From: Anaerostipes hominis (ex Lee et al. 2021)
GTDB lineage: Bacteria > Bacillota > Clostridia > Lachnospirales > Lachnospiraceae
Reading direction: 5' to 3'
Assembly (NCBI RefSeq): GCF_002270485.1
Contig: NZ_NQOG01000008.1
Span: 1-64,000 of the forward strand
DNA length: 64,000 nucleotides
In this document: positions 33,301 through 42,216 of the stretch, piece by piece
How positions within the stretch are numbered: position 1 is the stretch's first letter
Layout of the letters: each line of letters starts with the position of its first letter
Translations under genes and position numbers: made by a program
The notes under the pieces: generated by a model
What the model was told of the DNA's origin: nothing
Databases searched by the model: none
The model's input: only the letters and a program-made list of their open reading frames with translations

Positions 33301-34686
33301 ATGGCTGTAATTGGTGCATTTATGGTACCGCATCCCCCGTTGATCGTTCCCGAGGTGGGATGCGGAAAGGAGCAGGCGGTGGCAGACACCGTAAAAGCTT
33401 ACAGAGAAGCCGGAAAAAAGATCGCCTGTCTTGCCCCGGAGACAGTAGTGATCGCCACACCCCACTCTGTCATGTATACGGACTACTTTCACATTTCTCC
33501 GGGAGACGGGGCCCGGGGGGATTTCTCACAGTTTGGAGCCGCAGAGAGCCGGATCTGTACCGACTATGACCGGGAAATGACAGAGCTGATCACGAGGCTG
33601 GCGAAAGAAGACGGATTTATGGCAGGCACTGCGGGAGAGCAGGAGAAACAGCTGGATCACGCGTCCATGATTCCTCTCTATTTCATACAGCAGAATTATC
33701 AGGAGTTTCAGACTGTCAGGATCGGCCTTTCGGGTCTTTCTCTTTCTGACCATTATACAATGGGGCAGTATGTGAAAAAGGCGGCAGACAGCCTTGGAAG
33801 AAAGACAGTTTTTATTGCCAGCGGAGATTTGTCCCACCGACTGATGGAGGACGGGCCTTACGGATACTGTGAGGAAGGTCCCCGGTATGACAGCAGGATT
33901 ATGAAGACTATGGAAAGCGGAAATTTTCTGGAGCTTTTTGAGTTTGACGAGGAATTTCTTGAGAAAGCAGGAGAGTGCGGCCACAGGACTTTTGTGATGC
34001 TGGCCGGAGCCCTGGACGGCACGGCCGTGAAAACGGAAAAACTGTCTTATGAGGGGCCGTTTGGCGTGGGATACGGGGTCTGTGCCTTTGAGCCGCTCAG
34101 GGAGGATCCGGACCGGAAGTTTAAGGACGAGTATTTGAGGCTTCAGAGAAAGAAGGCGGAGCGAAGGCAGGCCAGAGAAGACTGTTTTGTGCGTCTGGCG
34201 AGACTGTCACTGGAGTCTTATGTGAGAAACGCAACCGCCATCGGAGTTCCGAAAGGGCTTCCGGAAGAACTTTTGAGCAACCGGGCAGGTGTCTTTGTCT
34301 CTCTGAAGAAAGAGGGAAGGCTGAGAGGCTGTATCGGCACTATTTGTGCAACGAAATCTTCTGTTGCTGAGGAAATCATACAAAACGCGGTCAGCGCCGG
34401 AGCCAGAGACCCGAGATTCTCCCCTGTCAGGGAGGAAGAACTGGATCAGCTGGAATACAGTGTGGATGTCCTCGGAAAGACTGAGAAGGTAACATCAATG
34501 GAGGAACTGGATGCCCAAAAATACGGAGTCATCGTAACACGGGGAGGGCGGAGAGGGCTTTTGCTCCCGAATCTTTCCGGTGTGGATACTGTGGATGAAC
34601 AGATTGAGATTGCAAAACAAAAAGCCGGGATCGGAGAAGAGGAATCTGTACAGATCGAGCGGTTTGAAGTCATAAGGCACAGGTGA
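33301..34686 (+). CDS. AmmeMemoRadiSam components B and A fused (Memo/LigB + AMMECR1)
   Basis: A 461-residue two-domain protein. Residues 1-265 are a Memo/class III extradiol dioxygenase (LigB)-like domain (FMVPHPPLIVPEVG, VIATPHSVMYTDYFH, IASGDLSHRLMEDGPYG). Residues 295-460 are an AMMECR1 domain with the family hallmark LRGCIGTI, AVSAGARDPRFSPV and GVIVTRGGRRGLLLPN. ATG 33,301 follows AAAGGATG. The radical SAM gene is four bases downstream, so all three parts of the AmmeMemoRadiSam system are present. The reaction carried out in bacteria is still unclear. A redox or amino-acid modification role is only inferred. Confidence 0.88.
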   Translation: MAVIGAFMVPHPPLIVPEVGCGKEQAVADTVKAYREAGKKIACLAPETVVIATPHSVMYTDYFHISPGDGARGDFSQFGAAESRICTDYDREMTELITRLAKEDGFMAGTAGEQEKQLDHASMIPLYFIQQNYQEFQTVRIGLSGLSLSDHYTMGQYVKKAADSLGRKTVFIASGDLSHRLMEDGPYGYCEEGPRYDSRIMKTMESGNFLELFEFDEEFLEKAGECGHRTFVMLAGALDGTAVKTEKLSYEGPFGVGYGVCAFEPLREDPDRKFKDEYLRLQRKKAERRQAREDCFVRLARLSLESYVRNATAIGVPKGLPEELLSNRAGVFVSLKKEGRLRGCIGTICATKSSVAEEIIQNAVSAGARDPRFSPVREEELDQLEYSVDVLGKTEKVTSMEELDAQKYGVIVTRGGRRGLLLPNLSGVDTVDEQIEIAKQKAGIGEEESVQIERFEVIRHR

Positions 34687-34690
34687 GAAG

Positions 34691-35518
34691 ATGAAAGAGA
34701 CATGTACGGTATGCATGCACCGCTGCAGGCCGAAACCAGGCCAGTTCGGGAGATGCGGGGCCAGGAAAAATGTAAACGGTATGATCGTGTGTGAAAACTA
34801 TGGCAGGATTACTGCCCTGGCTCTGGATCCTATCGAAAAGAAACCGCTTTCCATGTTTTATCCTGGGAGTGTCATACTGTCTGTGGGAAGCTTCGGATGC
34901 AACTTAAACTGTCCTTTCTGCCAGAACTATGACATTTCCATGGAGAATGCAGATGAGGCGGAGACGGTCTTTCTGGCACCGGAGAAGCTTGCACTCAAGG
35001 CTTCGGAACTCAGGGCCAGAGGCAACATCGGAGTCGCATATACTTACAACGAACCGCTGACAGGTTATGAATATGTGAGAGATGCGGCAAAAATAGTAAA
35101 ACAGTACGGAATGAAAAATGTTCTCGTGACCAATGGCGCCTTTTCAGAAGCCGTGGAAGAATCGCTGCTCCCTTACATTGATGCGATGAATGTGGACTTG
35201 AAAGGCATAAGAGAAGAATATTACAGGAAATTGGGAGGAGATCTGGGCACGGTACAGAATTTTATAAAAAAAGCGGCGGACAGATGTCATGTGGAACTTG
35301 CAGCACTGATCGTTCCCGGAGAAAATGATACGAGGGAAGAGATGAAGGAGATGGCCGCCTGGGTGGCCTCTGTAAATCCGGAAATTCCGCTTCACGTGAA
35401 CAGGTTTTTTCCGAGATGGAAAATGGCGGACAAGAAGGCCACGGAAGCCGAACAGGTCTACCGGCTGGCAGAGACAGCGAGAGCTTATTTGAAATATGTA
35501 TTTGTGGGAAATTGCTAA
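34691..35518 (+). CDS. amrS: AmmeMemoRadiSam radical SAM enzyme
   Basis: A 275-residue radical SAM enzyme. The N-terminal cysteines CTVCMHRCRPKPGQFGRCGAR are an added metal-binding segment. CNLNCPFCQ is the CxxxCxxC 4Fe-4S/SAM motif; the lead-in is GSFGCNLNC. Further barrel motifs are GNIGVAYTYNEP and DAMNVDLKGI. It is slightly shorter than the 330-residue relatives. It generates a 5'-deoxyadenosyl radical and works with the Memo and AMMECR1 proteins encoded four bases upstream. A strong terminator follows, so the operon is just these two genes. Confidence 0.88.
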   Translation: MKETCTVCMHRCRPKPGQFGRCGARKNVNGMIVCENYGRITALALDPIEKKPLSMFYPGSVILSVGSFGCNLNCPFCQNYDISMENADEAETVFLAPEKLALKASELRARGNIGVAYTYNEPLTGYEYVRDAAKIVKQYGMKNVLVTNGAFSEAVEESLLPYIDAMNVDLKGIREEYYRKLGGDLGTVQNFIKKAADRCHVELAALIVPGENDTREEMKEMAAWVASVNPEIPLHVNRFFPRWKMADKKATEAEQVYRLAETARAYLKYVFVGNC

Positions 35519-35556
35519 GAGAGAACAGCGGGACATGGTCCTTGCTGTTCTCTCTT
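35517..35556 (+). terminator. Rho-independent terminator after amrS
   Basis: AAGAGAGAACAGC and GCTGTTCTCTCTT form a perfect 13-bp stem with a 14-base loop, overlapping the stop of amrS. The symmetrical A/T flanks may serve both directions. Confidence 0.75.
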
Positions 35557-35560
35557 GTGT

Positions 35561-35902
35561 TCAGGCATTATATGCCGCAATGCTCACGGCCCCCGTAATA
35601 CTGAAGGCTTTTGGGGATTCCGGATAGCTCACCCGGAAACTCAGGGAAGCCGGGCTGTGCAGGGCTTTATCTGTGATAAAACAAGCCGATGCCGATGCGA
35701 TCCCGTCTGAGGCGGCAGGGGAAAAAGAAGCATATAAAAGCGCGGGCTTGCTGTTGATGCACGGAAGGATACGAAAATACTTCCAGCTTCCGGGACCGGC
35801 AATAAAATGATAGCTCACAAAGTAAAACGAAGACGGCATCAATATGGCTGTATGTTCATCTGCCTGTCTGATCTGTCCGCCCTGTTCAAAGACCTGGAAC
35901 AT
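35561..35902 (-). CDS. Unrecognised open frame, doubtful
   Basis: The minus strand stays open from upstream of 35,902 to a stop at 35,561 (113 residues from MFQVFEQGGQIRQ to SIAAYNA). It contains FYFVSYHFIAGPGSWKYFRI and is rich in Ser/Ala. No ribosome site precedes 35,902 and no family was recognised. It ends against the amrS terminator, where a converging gene would fit. Codon-aligned antisense sequence on the plus strand is interrupted by stops. The 277 bases up to 36,179 hold nothing else. Treat it as a possible degraded gene. Confidence 0.25.
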   Translation of the reverse strand: MFQVFEQGGQIRQADEHTAILMPSSFYFVSYHFIAGPGSWKYFRILPCINSKPALLYASFSPAASDGIASASACFITDKALHSPASLSFRVSYPESPKAFSITGAVSIAAYNA

Positions 35903-36179
35903 GGGAAGGAGACTTTCGGAGGCAGAATCGGCATCAATACTATATTGGGCACAGGAGGGCAGATGGCTTCCCGGGGGTTGGCAGGAGACAGTAAAATGAT
36001 TCAAAACATCACATCCATAATTTGTCTTTCTATATTTTATGGTCCCGGGAAAAATGTGTGAAAGAAAAAACGAGGGAGAAGATTTTTCATAGAAAAAAGT
36101 ATATTGTATACAGGTAGGAAGGTCACGTATTCTATGGTAAAATAAAAAAAAGATGTACAGTTTAGAAAAGAGGTGCAAG

Positions 36180-37172
36180 ATGGAGCAGAAAAATGAAATG
36201 AAATGGACCATTCTGAAAAGTTCTGCACAAGGTTTATTGGATTGCCTTCATTGTTATACGAAGAGCCAGCTTTTAGAGATTGCCTCTTTTTATGGAATGG
36301 ACGGCACACGGTACAGGAAGCATGAACTGGCGGAGAAACTGGAAGCCGAGATTTTAGCCCAGATGCCTGCTGTTTTAAAATACAGCTCTTCTGAAGACTT
36401 GAGAGGACTGAAACTGCTTTTGAGTGAACCGGACGGGCCGGATGGGGAAAGCGCCGGCATCTGGACATACCAGAAAAGAGGCTGGCTTTTTGTATTCGGT
36501 GAAGACGGCGGGAGGAAGTTTGTTGTGCCGCCCGGGGTAGAAGCAAAGATCGTAAGATTTTTGTCCAATGCAAAAAACAGGAAGACAGTCGTCCACAACC
36601 AGGAGTTGTACCGGTATGCAAGAGCTCTGGCTCATTTGTACGGCGTTTATGAAAAAAAACAGCTGATGAGGGTGTGGGAAGAGTTTCACAGCACACCGCT
36701 CAAGAAAGGGGAGCTTTCCAGATTCCTGAAAATTACCGAAAAAGTCTACGGAGATTACCGTGTCGAAGGGCGCTACGTGATCTCCTCCAAGATTTCGGAT
36801 ACCAGGGTCTGCTTAAACCTTATGAATGAGGTGAAAAACCTGCCGTATTACATACCCGATCAGGAGGAAATCCGTCTGTATTATGAAGAGTATGTGGATG
36901 TAGATGCACCTGAGTACAAGGAACTGAGAAGGTTCCTGGAGAAAAGGAAACACAATCCTCTGTCGTTTGCGGAGCTGATGACAGCGCTGGAAGACAATCT
37001 GCTCTTAGGAGGCGGTGTCTCTCAAATGTTCAGTCTGATGAAAAACGCCGGTATTTTTCTGAATGAGACACATGAAAAAGAGGAATTTCTGGCCTGCTGC
37101 GCCCGCTGGCAGAAACGCACCCGGCAGTGGAGATGCCGGGGCTTTACGCCAGAAGAGATCATCGAAGAATAA
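36180..37172 (+). CDS. Hypothetical protein with SAP/Rho-N-like N-terminus
   Basis: A 330-residue soluble protein with no recognised family name. ATG 36,180 lies six bases after GAGGTG. The N-terminal helices LLDCLHCYTKSQLLEIASFYGMDGTRYRKHELAEKL look like a SAP or Rho-N type nucleic-acid-binding motif. The middle has YRYARALAHLYGVYEKKQLMRVWEEFH and the C-terminus LMKNAGIFLNETHEKEEFLACC and CRGFTPEEI, all helical, like plasmid or RNA-processing helper proteins in Clostridia. No catalytic residues are apparent. It is alone, with a hairpin after it. Confidence 0.7.
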   Translation: MEQKNEMKWTILKSSAQGLLDCLHCYTKSQLLEIASFYGMDGTRYRKHELAEKLEAEILAQMPAVLKYSSSEDLRGLKLLLSEPDGPDGESAGIWTYQKRGWLFVFGEDGGRKFVVPPGVEAKIVRFLSNAKNRKTVVHNQELYRYARALAHLYGVYEKKQLMRVWEEFHSTPLKKGELSRFLKITEKVYGDYRVEGRYVISSKISDTRVCLNLMNEVKNLPYYIPDQEEIRLYYEEYVDVDAPEYKELRRFLEKRKHNPLSFAELMTALEDNLLLGGGVSQMFSLMKNAGIFLNETHEKEEFLACCARWQKRTRQWRCRGFTPEEIIEE

Positions 37173-37187
37173 GAAGTACAGAGCCTT

Positions 37188-37235
37188 CTATGGCCTCCGT
37201 TGTCTGATGCAGCGGAGGCCATATGATTTGTCAGT
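37188..37235 (+). terminator. Hairpin after the hypothetical gene
   Basis: ATGGCCTCCG and CGGAGGCCAT form a perfect 10-bp stem with a 13-base loop. The T-rich tail is weak (TTTGTCAGTTTTATT). Confidence 0.5.
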
Positions 37236-37236
37236 T

Positions 37237-37380
37237 TTATTCTGTGCGGGAATTTTTCGGTTTGTTTTGCTTTTCTTCAGGGAATCGGCAGAAGTCAGAA
37301 AGGGGCATAGGACGTCCGAAGAGATAGCCCTGTATGCCTTCGCGCTGCAGAGCTTTGATAATTTCAAACTGATCCTGTGA
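37237..37380 (-). pseudogene. EAL-domain protein C-terminus only
   Basis: The minus strand reads DQFEIIKALQREGIQGYLFGRPMPLSDFCRFPEEKQ, which is the C-terminal helix region of EAL-type cyclic-di-GMP phosphodiesterases (the QGYLFGRPMP motif is characteristic). The catalytic EAL and DDFG segments should lie to the right, but they are absent: sequence switches at about 37,381 to a plus-strand flavoprotein remnant. So one deletion removed most of this gene and part of the next. Confidence 0.7.
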
Positions 37381-37725
37381 GATGGAAGAAAAATCGGATA
37401 TGACAGACTTTTGATTGCAACAGGAGCGAATAGCTTTATTCCGCCGATTGGAGAAATGCGAACAGCCAATAATGTGTTTGGACCGCATCCTGCCGATTCA
37501 GCTCATTGAAAAGGTGGGAAAAGTCTACAAAGAACAGTTTGAGGCACATGGCTGTCAGTTTATTCTTGGGCAAAAGTCATGGATATACATAAGAATAGTG
37601 AAGGGGCAATTGACGCAGTTTTTTAGAAGATGGAACCAGACTGGACTGTGATCCGGTGAGTGTGGCAGGACTCTCAGGAGTCTGGTCAAATGCTATGAAG
37701 CAGGCACAGGCAGCGGTTCCATGTG
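37381..37725 (+). pseudogene. FAD-dependent NAD(P) oxidoreductase remnant, several frames
   Basis: Plus-strand pieces in successive frames read DGRKIGYDRLLIATGANSFIPPIGE, then LIEKVGKVYKEQFEAHGCQFILGQK, then VMDIHKNSEGAIDAVF, then EDGTRLDCD and AGLSGVWSNAMKQAQAA. These match NAD(P)H-rubredoxin/nitrite-reductase-like FAD oxidoreductases in order. At least three frame changes and deletions of both ends make it non-functional. A short tail (VADFFVVDEKGKYFYQLS, ending about 37,785) could be from another lost gene. Confidence 0.6.
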
Positions 37726-37938
37726 TCCGTTGCAGATTTCTTTGTTGTGGATGAGAAAGGAAAATATTTTTATCAGTTATCTTAAAGTTGTCTTAAATAT
37801 CAGTTTCTGCCAGCCTGTCTTGATGTTATAATAGAACTATCAATGGTACAGTTCAGTTACAGCACTTGATTAAAAGGTTGATACAAAGAGAAATTGAACA
37901 GAAAAATAGCAACTATTGATATGAAAACAGTATAACAA

Positions 37939-38169
37939 ATGTTAAAACAGCAGACAAAATTAACAGTTAGATTATATGCATGTTTATCAAAAGACAACGG
38001 GGACACTGACAAAGAAAGCAACAGCATTACCAACCAGTTACAGATGTTACGCTATAACGCAAAAGAAAAGGGCTTTATAGCTTTCTGTACCGAACAGGGC
38101 GCTTGCCGGAACTGTTCAGATACAGAAGTTCGTATGTATCTATATCTGCAACATAGATCATTTCTGTGA
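37939..38169 (+). pseudogene. Large serine recombinase N-terminal remnant
   Basis: LTVRLYACLSKDNGDTDKESNSITNQLQMLRYNAKEKGF matches the N-terminus of large serine recombinases of Tn5397/TndX type, with the catalytic serine in CLSKDN and the ESNSITNQ helix. After about residue 45 the match ends (AFCTEQGACRNC...) and a stop follows at 38,169. Only the first 10% of a 500-residue enzyme remains. It marks a former mobile element next to the beta-lactam cassette. The 180 bases to the next promoter hold no gene. Confidence 0.6.
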
Positions 38170-38351
38170 TATCATCGATTTATTTAAACACGATCGTCCT
38201 CCTCTGCCCCCTTTTATTCTTAACCTGTCTTTTTATATTCAGCTGCGGCAAATACTGTACTTGTCATTATACAACAGATTTTGCCGAATTCTCAGTCGTT
38301 TACTGTAAAAAACGCGAAATATGCGTTACATTTTGAACAGACTGATTTACC

Positions 38352-38380
38352 TTGACACATATATCCTACATGTGTAAGAT
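38352..38380 (+). promoter_or_regulatory. PBP promoter with BlaI/MecI-type operator
   Basis: TTGACA (38,352-38,357), 17-base spacer, TAAGAT (38,375-38,380). The box CTACATGTGTAAGAT (38,366-38,380) overlaps the -10. Its core TACATGTGTA matches the TACA-n-TGTA pattern of BlaI/MecI operators, and 14 of its 15 bases recur before blaI at 42,600-42,614 on the other strand. Repression by BlaI is inferred. Confidence 0.75.
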
Positions 38381-38423
38381 ATAGATGATGTTGATACCTG
38401 AAGATCAGGAACAGGAGGTATTT

Positions 38424-40442
38424 ATGAAAAAGACAGGGATTTTTATACTCGGAGCGGCAGCGGCACTTGGCATTGCCGCATATGCTCTCTGGAATTATTT
38501 TGGCACAGGACGTCCAGGAGATGTACTTTCCGAGTATGTTTCGTGTATTGAGAAAAAAGACTATGGGACGATGTATGGACTGTTAGATAAAGGCAGTCAA
38601 AAGGAGATCTCAAAAAAAGAGTTTATACAGAGAAATCAAAAGATCTATCAGGGGATAGGGGCTAAAAATATGAAGGTTACTGTGGATAAAGATTCAGAGG
38701 GAGATAAGGTTTCCTATCGCATGTCCATGGATACGATCGCAGGCAGGATTTCTTTTGATCACCAGGCTCATTTTGAGAAAGAGGGAAGAGATTACCGTCT
38801 CAAGTGGGATGACAGCTTAATCTTTCCGGACATGGAATTCACAGATAAAGTTCGTGTCACGAAATTAAAAGGGAACCGTGGAGCAATCTACGACCGAAAT
38901 GGGAAAATGCTGGCGGGAAAAGGAAAAGCCGCATCTGTGGGACTCGTGCCGGGGAAAATAAAAGACCGGAAAGCTTCCATATCCGGTTTGGCGAAACTGC
39001 TTGGCATGAAGGAAGAGGATATTGATAAGAAGCTTCATGCATCCTGGGTTGCAGAAGATTCTTTTGTACCGGTAAAGAAAATGACGTCTGCCGGAGAAGC
39101 AAAAATAGAGAAGAAGCTGTTAAAAATACCCGGCGTGCTGGTGTCTTCAGAGGACAGCAGAGTATATCCGTACGGGAAGAAGGCATCACACCTGACCGGA
39201 TATGTCCAGGAGATCAGTGCAGAAGAGCTGGAAAAAAAGAAAGATCAGGGGTATGAGCAGGGACAGCTGGTGGGGAAAAGCGGCCTTGAAGTATTGTATG
39301 AAGAACGGCTCCATGAGACGGACGGATATAAGATATCGATCCTCAATGAGGACGGCAGAGAGAAGAAGGTGCTTGCCGTAAAAAGGGAAAAGAACGGGGA
39401 AGATATTTATACAACTATCGATGCGAGACTTCAGGAAAAAATTTATGACCAATATAAAGACGATAAGAGCTGTTCCGTGATGATGAATCCGAAGACAGGG
39501 GAGGTCCTGGCCCTGGTCAGCACTCCGGCTTACGACAGTAATGACTTTGTGCTGGGGATTCCTGCGGATCAGTGGGAGGAACTGAACAAAGACAAGGCAA
39601 AACCGCTCTACAACCGTTTCCGCCAGAAATGGGCTCCGGGATCATCCTTTAAGCCGGTGGTGGCCGGGATGGGCATGAATACAGGGAAACTGAAGCCCAA
39701 TGAGGATTTCGGATACAGTGGGCTTTCATGGCAGAAAGACAACAGCTGGGGATCTTACAAAGTAACGACCCTGCATACATATGAGAATGCAGTGCTTGAG
39801 AATGCACTGATTTATTCCGACAACATTTATTTTGCGAAGGCAGCGTTAAAGATCGGGGCCAAAGACTATGCGGCACAGGCAAAACATCTCGGGTTCGGCC
39901 AGGAACTGCCCTTTGACATTAAGATGGCAGTGTCTCAGTTTTCAAATAATCAAAAAAGCATTGATTCAGAAGTCCAGCTGGCTGACAGCGGGTACGGCCA
40001 GGGCCAGGTGCTTGTCAATCCAGTGCATCTGGCATCGATCTATTCGGCCTTTGTCAACAAGGGCAGCATGGTACGTCCATATCTGCTGTATAAGAAGAAA
40101 CCGGAGCCAGAGTACTGGATGAAAGACGCATTTTCAGAAAAAACGGCGGAGATCATCAAAAAAGACCTCATCCAGGTCATTGAACACCCGGACGGCACCG
40201 GACACGGAGCCAGGACTCCCGGCGTGAAACTCGCCGGAAAGACCGGGACCGCCGAGATTAAAGCGAGCAAGAGCGATACTTCCGGGACAGAGCTTGGCTG
40301 GTTCGGGGTTTTTACTGCCGGAAAGAGAGAAAAAGAGCCATGGCTTTTGATCACCATGGCAGAAGATGTGAAAGAACGCGGAGGCAGCGGATATGTCGTG
40401 AGGAAGACTCTTCCGGTGATCAAAGCGAAAGAGAACGAATAA
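38424..40442 (+). CDS. MecA-like penicillin-binding protein (transpeptidase)
   Basis: A 672-residue class B PBP. It has an N-terminal membrane anchor (GIFILGAAAALGIAAYALW), an NTF2-like MecA_N domain (about residues 35-150: EYVSCIEKKDYGTMYGLLD), a PBP dimerisation domain with RGAIYDRNGKMLA, and a transpeptidase domain with SSFK (WAPGSSFKPVVAG), SDN (YSDNIYF) and KTG (LAGKTGTAE). The architecture is that of low-affinity PBP2a-like proteins that keep cell-wall synthesis running under beta-lactams. ATG 38,424 follows AGGAGG. The operator matches one at blaI. It converges with blaR1 and overlaps it by 23 bases. Confidence 0.9.
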   Translation: MKKTGIFILGAAAALGIAAYALWNYFGTGRPGDVLSEYVSCIEKKDYGTMYGLLDKGSQKEISKKEFIQRNQKIYQGIGAKNMKVTVDKDSEGDKVSYRMSMDTIAGRISFDHQAHFEKEGRDYRLKWDDSLIFPDMEFTDKVRVTKLKGNRGAIYDRNGKMLAGKGKAASVGLVPGKIKDRKASISGLAKLLGMKEEDIDKKLHASWVAEDSFVPVKKMTSAGEAKIEKKLLKIPGVLVSSEDSRVYPYGKKASHLTGYVQEISAEELEKKKDQGYEQGQLVGKSGLEVLYEERLHETDGYKISILNEDGREKKVLAVKREKNGEDIYTTIDARLQEKIYDQYKDDKSCSVMMNPKTGEVLALVSTPAYDSNDFVLGIPADQWEELNKDKAKPLYNRFRQKWAPGSSFKPVVAGMGMNTGKLKPNEDFGYSGLSWQKDNSWGSYKVTTLHTYENAVLENALIYSDNIYFAKAALKIGAKDYAAQAKHLGFGQELPFDIKMAVSQFSNNQKSIDSEVQLADSGYGQGQVLVNPVHLASIYSAFVNKGSMVRPYLLYKKKPEPEYWMKDAFSEKTAEIIKKDLIQVIEHPDGTGHGARTPGVKLAGKTGTAEIKASKSDTSGTELGWFGVFTAGKREKEPWLLITMAEDVKERGGSGYVVRKTLPVIKAKENE

Positions 40443-42216
40443 TCTTTAAGGCAGTCTGAGCCGCTTTCTTCCCCGATGCGCCGTCGCGGCCTTTGATCCT
40501 CAGGGCAAAGCAGTAAGTATTATCTTTGGTTTTCAGAATACCGATGAACCATCCGTTTATGTCATGGCCGTCTATACATCCAGTCCCGGTTTTTCCATAC
40601 AGGATGCGGCCGGGGCCGCAGTTGAGCCGGATGGAATTTCGGACTGCTCTGGCCGTTTTTTCAGAGCAGCCGAGCCGGTTTTGATCAAAGTCTCTGAGCA
40701 GCATGACCTGTTCTAAGGGGGAGATCTTCAGAGAGGACTCCAGCCAGAAAGAAGTGATTCCGCCGGAAATATCCTCATTGCCGTACCGGATGCGTCTGAG
40801 TGTTTTTTTCAGTGCTGTCTTCCCAAGTCTTTGATCCAGGGTCTGGAAGTACCAGTTGACCGAGGAGGACATGGCGCTGTCAAGAGTCTGGTCTTTATTC
40901 CAGGATGAAAATGGATACTGCTTTTGGTCCCAGGCAATCTCGGATTTGCCGGGGGAGATCACGCCGGCATCCAATGCGGCCAGGGCGCTGTATATTTTAT
41001 AGGTGGAATCCGGGGAGACTCTCTGCCGGCTCATTTTTTCATTGTATATGCTGTACTGGTTTTTATTTTTATCATATAGGACAAAACAGCCCTCATTTTC
41101 GGGAAAGAAAGTAGACAGATCCACCGGAACGAATGGCCGGTCAGGTTTCCCGGATACGGAGTCCGCCAATAAATTATGATTCTGAACGAAAGGCGAAAAC
41201 AGGAGCCAGAGGATCAGCAGGAGAGAAAAACCTGCAAGCTGCGTTTTCTTTGACGGCCTGCGGTAGGAGGCGATGGCCGTGATGCGCTGTTTTAGCTGGG
41301 AATAGCTGCCTCCGATGCCCGAGGAAACGAAAAATATCTCCCGGGAAGACAGGTATCCTGCAAAATTCAGGATCGTGTGGCCGTAAGAATTCCATTCATG
41401 CTGTCTTATATGATTCAGCACGGACGCATCACAGGCTATTTCCCGGTCTGTTCTCATTTTTTTGAGTGAATACAGGACGAAAGGGTGGAACCAGTACAGC
41501 ACCTTTACGATACAGCAGATGAGGCTGCCGGCGAGATCACCCCGCTTGTAATGGCTCAGCTCGTGATAGAAAACATAGGAAAGTTCACGTTTAGAAAAGA
41601 CCGAGAGAAATTTTTTCGGAAATACGATGACAGGGAAGAAGATCCCGAACGCCATGGGTGTATCTGAAGTCTCGGAGAGTACAAAACGGATTTTTCTGCG
41701 GATTCCCAATTCCTCTTTACACTGGAGAAAAAGGCGCTCTGTATCCATGTTTTTAACAAAGGCGATAGAGCGGCCGAAACGGTTTAAGCGGACGCAATGA
41801 TACAAAAAGATTATTGTCATGGCGGCAGCGCCGGCGGCCCAGATCCAAAACAGGGCAGTAAAGACCGGGCCGGGGACAGCTGCTCCGGCGGATACGGCAT
41901 AGTCTCTGATTTGTCCGGCAGAGCCTGATGCGGCGGAGACAGTGGAGGTCTGTACAGCCTGCCTGGGAGCATTTTTCATAAAACTGCTGACAAAAGAGCA
42001 GAGATCTGCTGATCCGGGCAAACGGACGGGAAGAAAGAAAAGGAGGGCGCAGAAACAGTAAAGATACCAGGTCATATGCCGGTACTGCGCCGTCAGACAG
42101 TGCCGCAGCAGCTTTTGTCCCGCCAGGATCACAGGGACGATAAGAGCAAGAAACAGGCAGTGGAAGAGAAAATTCTCCATCAGCGCTTGGTACATTTTAT
42201 TCATCCTCCTTGTCAA
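40420..42216 (-). CDS. blaR1: BlaR1/MecR1 beta-lactam sensor-transducer
   Basis: A 598-residue sensor. Four membrane helices and a cytoplasmic M56 zinc protease domain come first (HELSHYKRGD, the HExxH motif), then a penicillin-binding sensor domain outside the membrane with STYK (PDSTYKIYSALAALD), SVN (SSSVNWYFQTL) and KTG (YGKTGTGCIDGHDINGWF). Beta-lactam acylation of the serine triggers the protease, which relieves repression by BlaI. Start ATG 42,216 (or 42,204) overlaps the blaI end. The same operon feeds the divergent pbp-type gene via a shared operator. Confidence 0.92.
   Translation of the reverse strand: MTRRMNKMYQALMENFLFHCLFLALIVPVILAGQKLLRHCLTAQYRHMTWYLYCFCALLFFLPVRLPGSADLCSFVSSFMKNAPRQAVQTSTVSAASGSAGQIRDYAVSAGAAVPGPVFTALFWIWAAGAAAMTIIFLYHCVRLNRFGRSIAFVKNMDTERLFLQCKEELGIRRKIRFVLSETSDTPMAFGIFFPVIVFPKKFLSVFSKRELSYVFYHELSHYKRGDLAGSLICCIVKVLYWFHPFVLYSLKKMRTDREIACDASVLNHIRQHEWNSYGHTILNFAGYLSSREIFFVSSGIGGSYSQLKQRITAIASYRRPSKKTQLAGFSLLLILWLLFSPFVQNHNLLADSVSGKPDRPFVPVDLSTFFPENEGCFVLYDKNKNQYSIYNEKMSRQRVSPDSTYKIYSALAALDAGVISPGKSEIAWDQKQYPFSSWNKDQTLDSAMSSSVNWYFQTLDQRLGKTALKKTLRRIRYGNEDISGGITSFWLESSLKISPLEQVMLLRDFDQNRLGCSEKTARAVRNSIRLNCGPGRILYGKTGTGCIDGHDINGWFIGILKTKDNTYCFALRIKGRDGASGKKAAQTALKIIRSLSL

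Noticed and set aside
38300-38335. Small AACGC...GCGTT hairpin before the PBP promoter, considered as a riboswitch or terminator
   Set aside because: The stem is only five bases with no T-run and no conserved riboswitch core.
40763-41134. Possible genes in other frames inside blaR1 and the alpha-galactosidase
   Set aside because: They lie inside strongly supported genes and lack ribosome sites.
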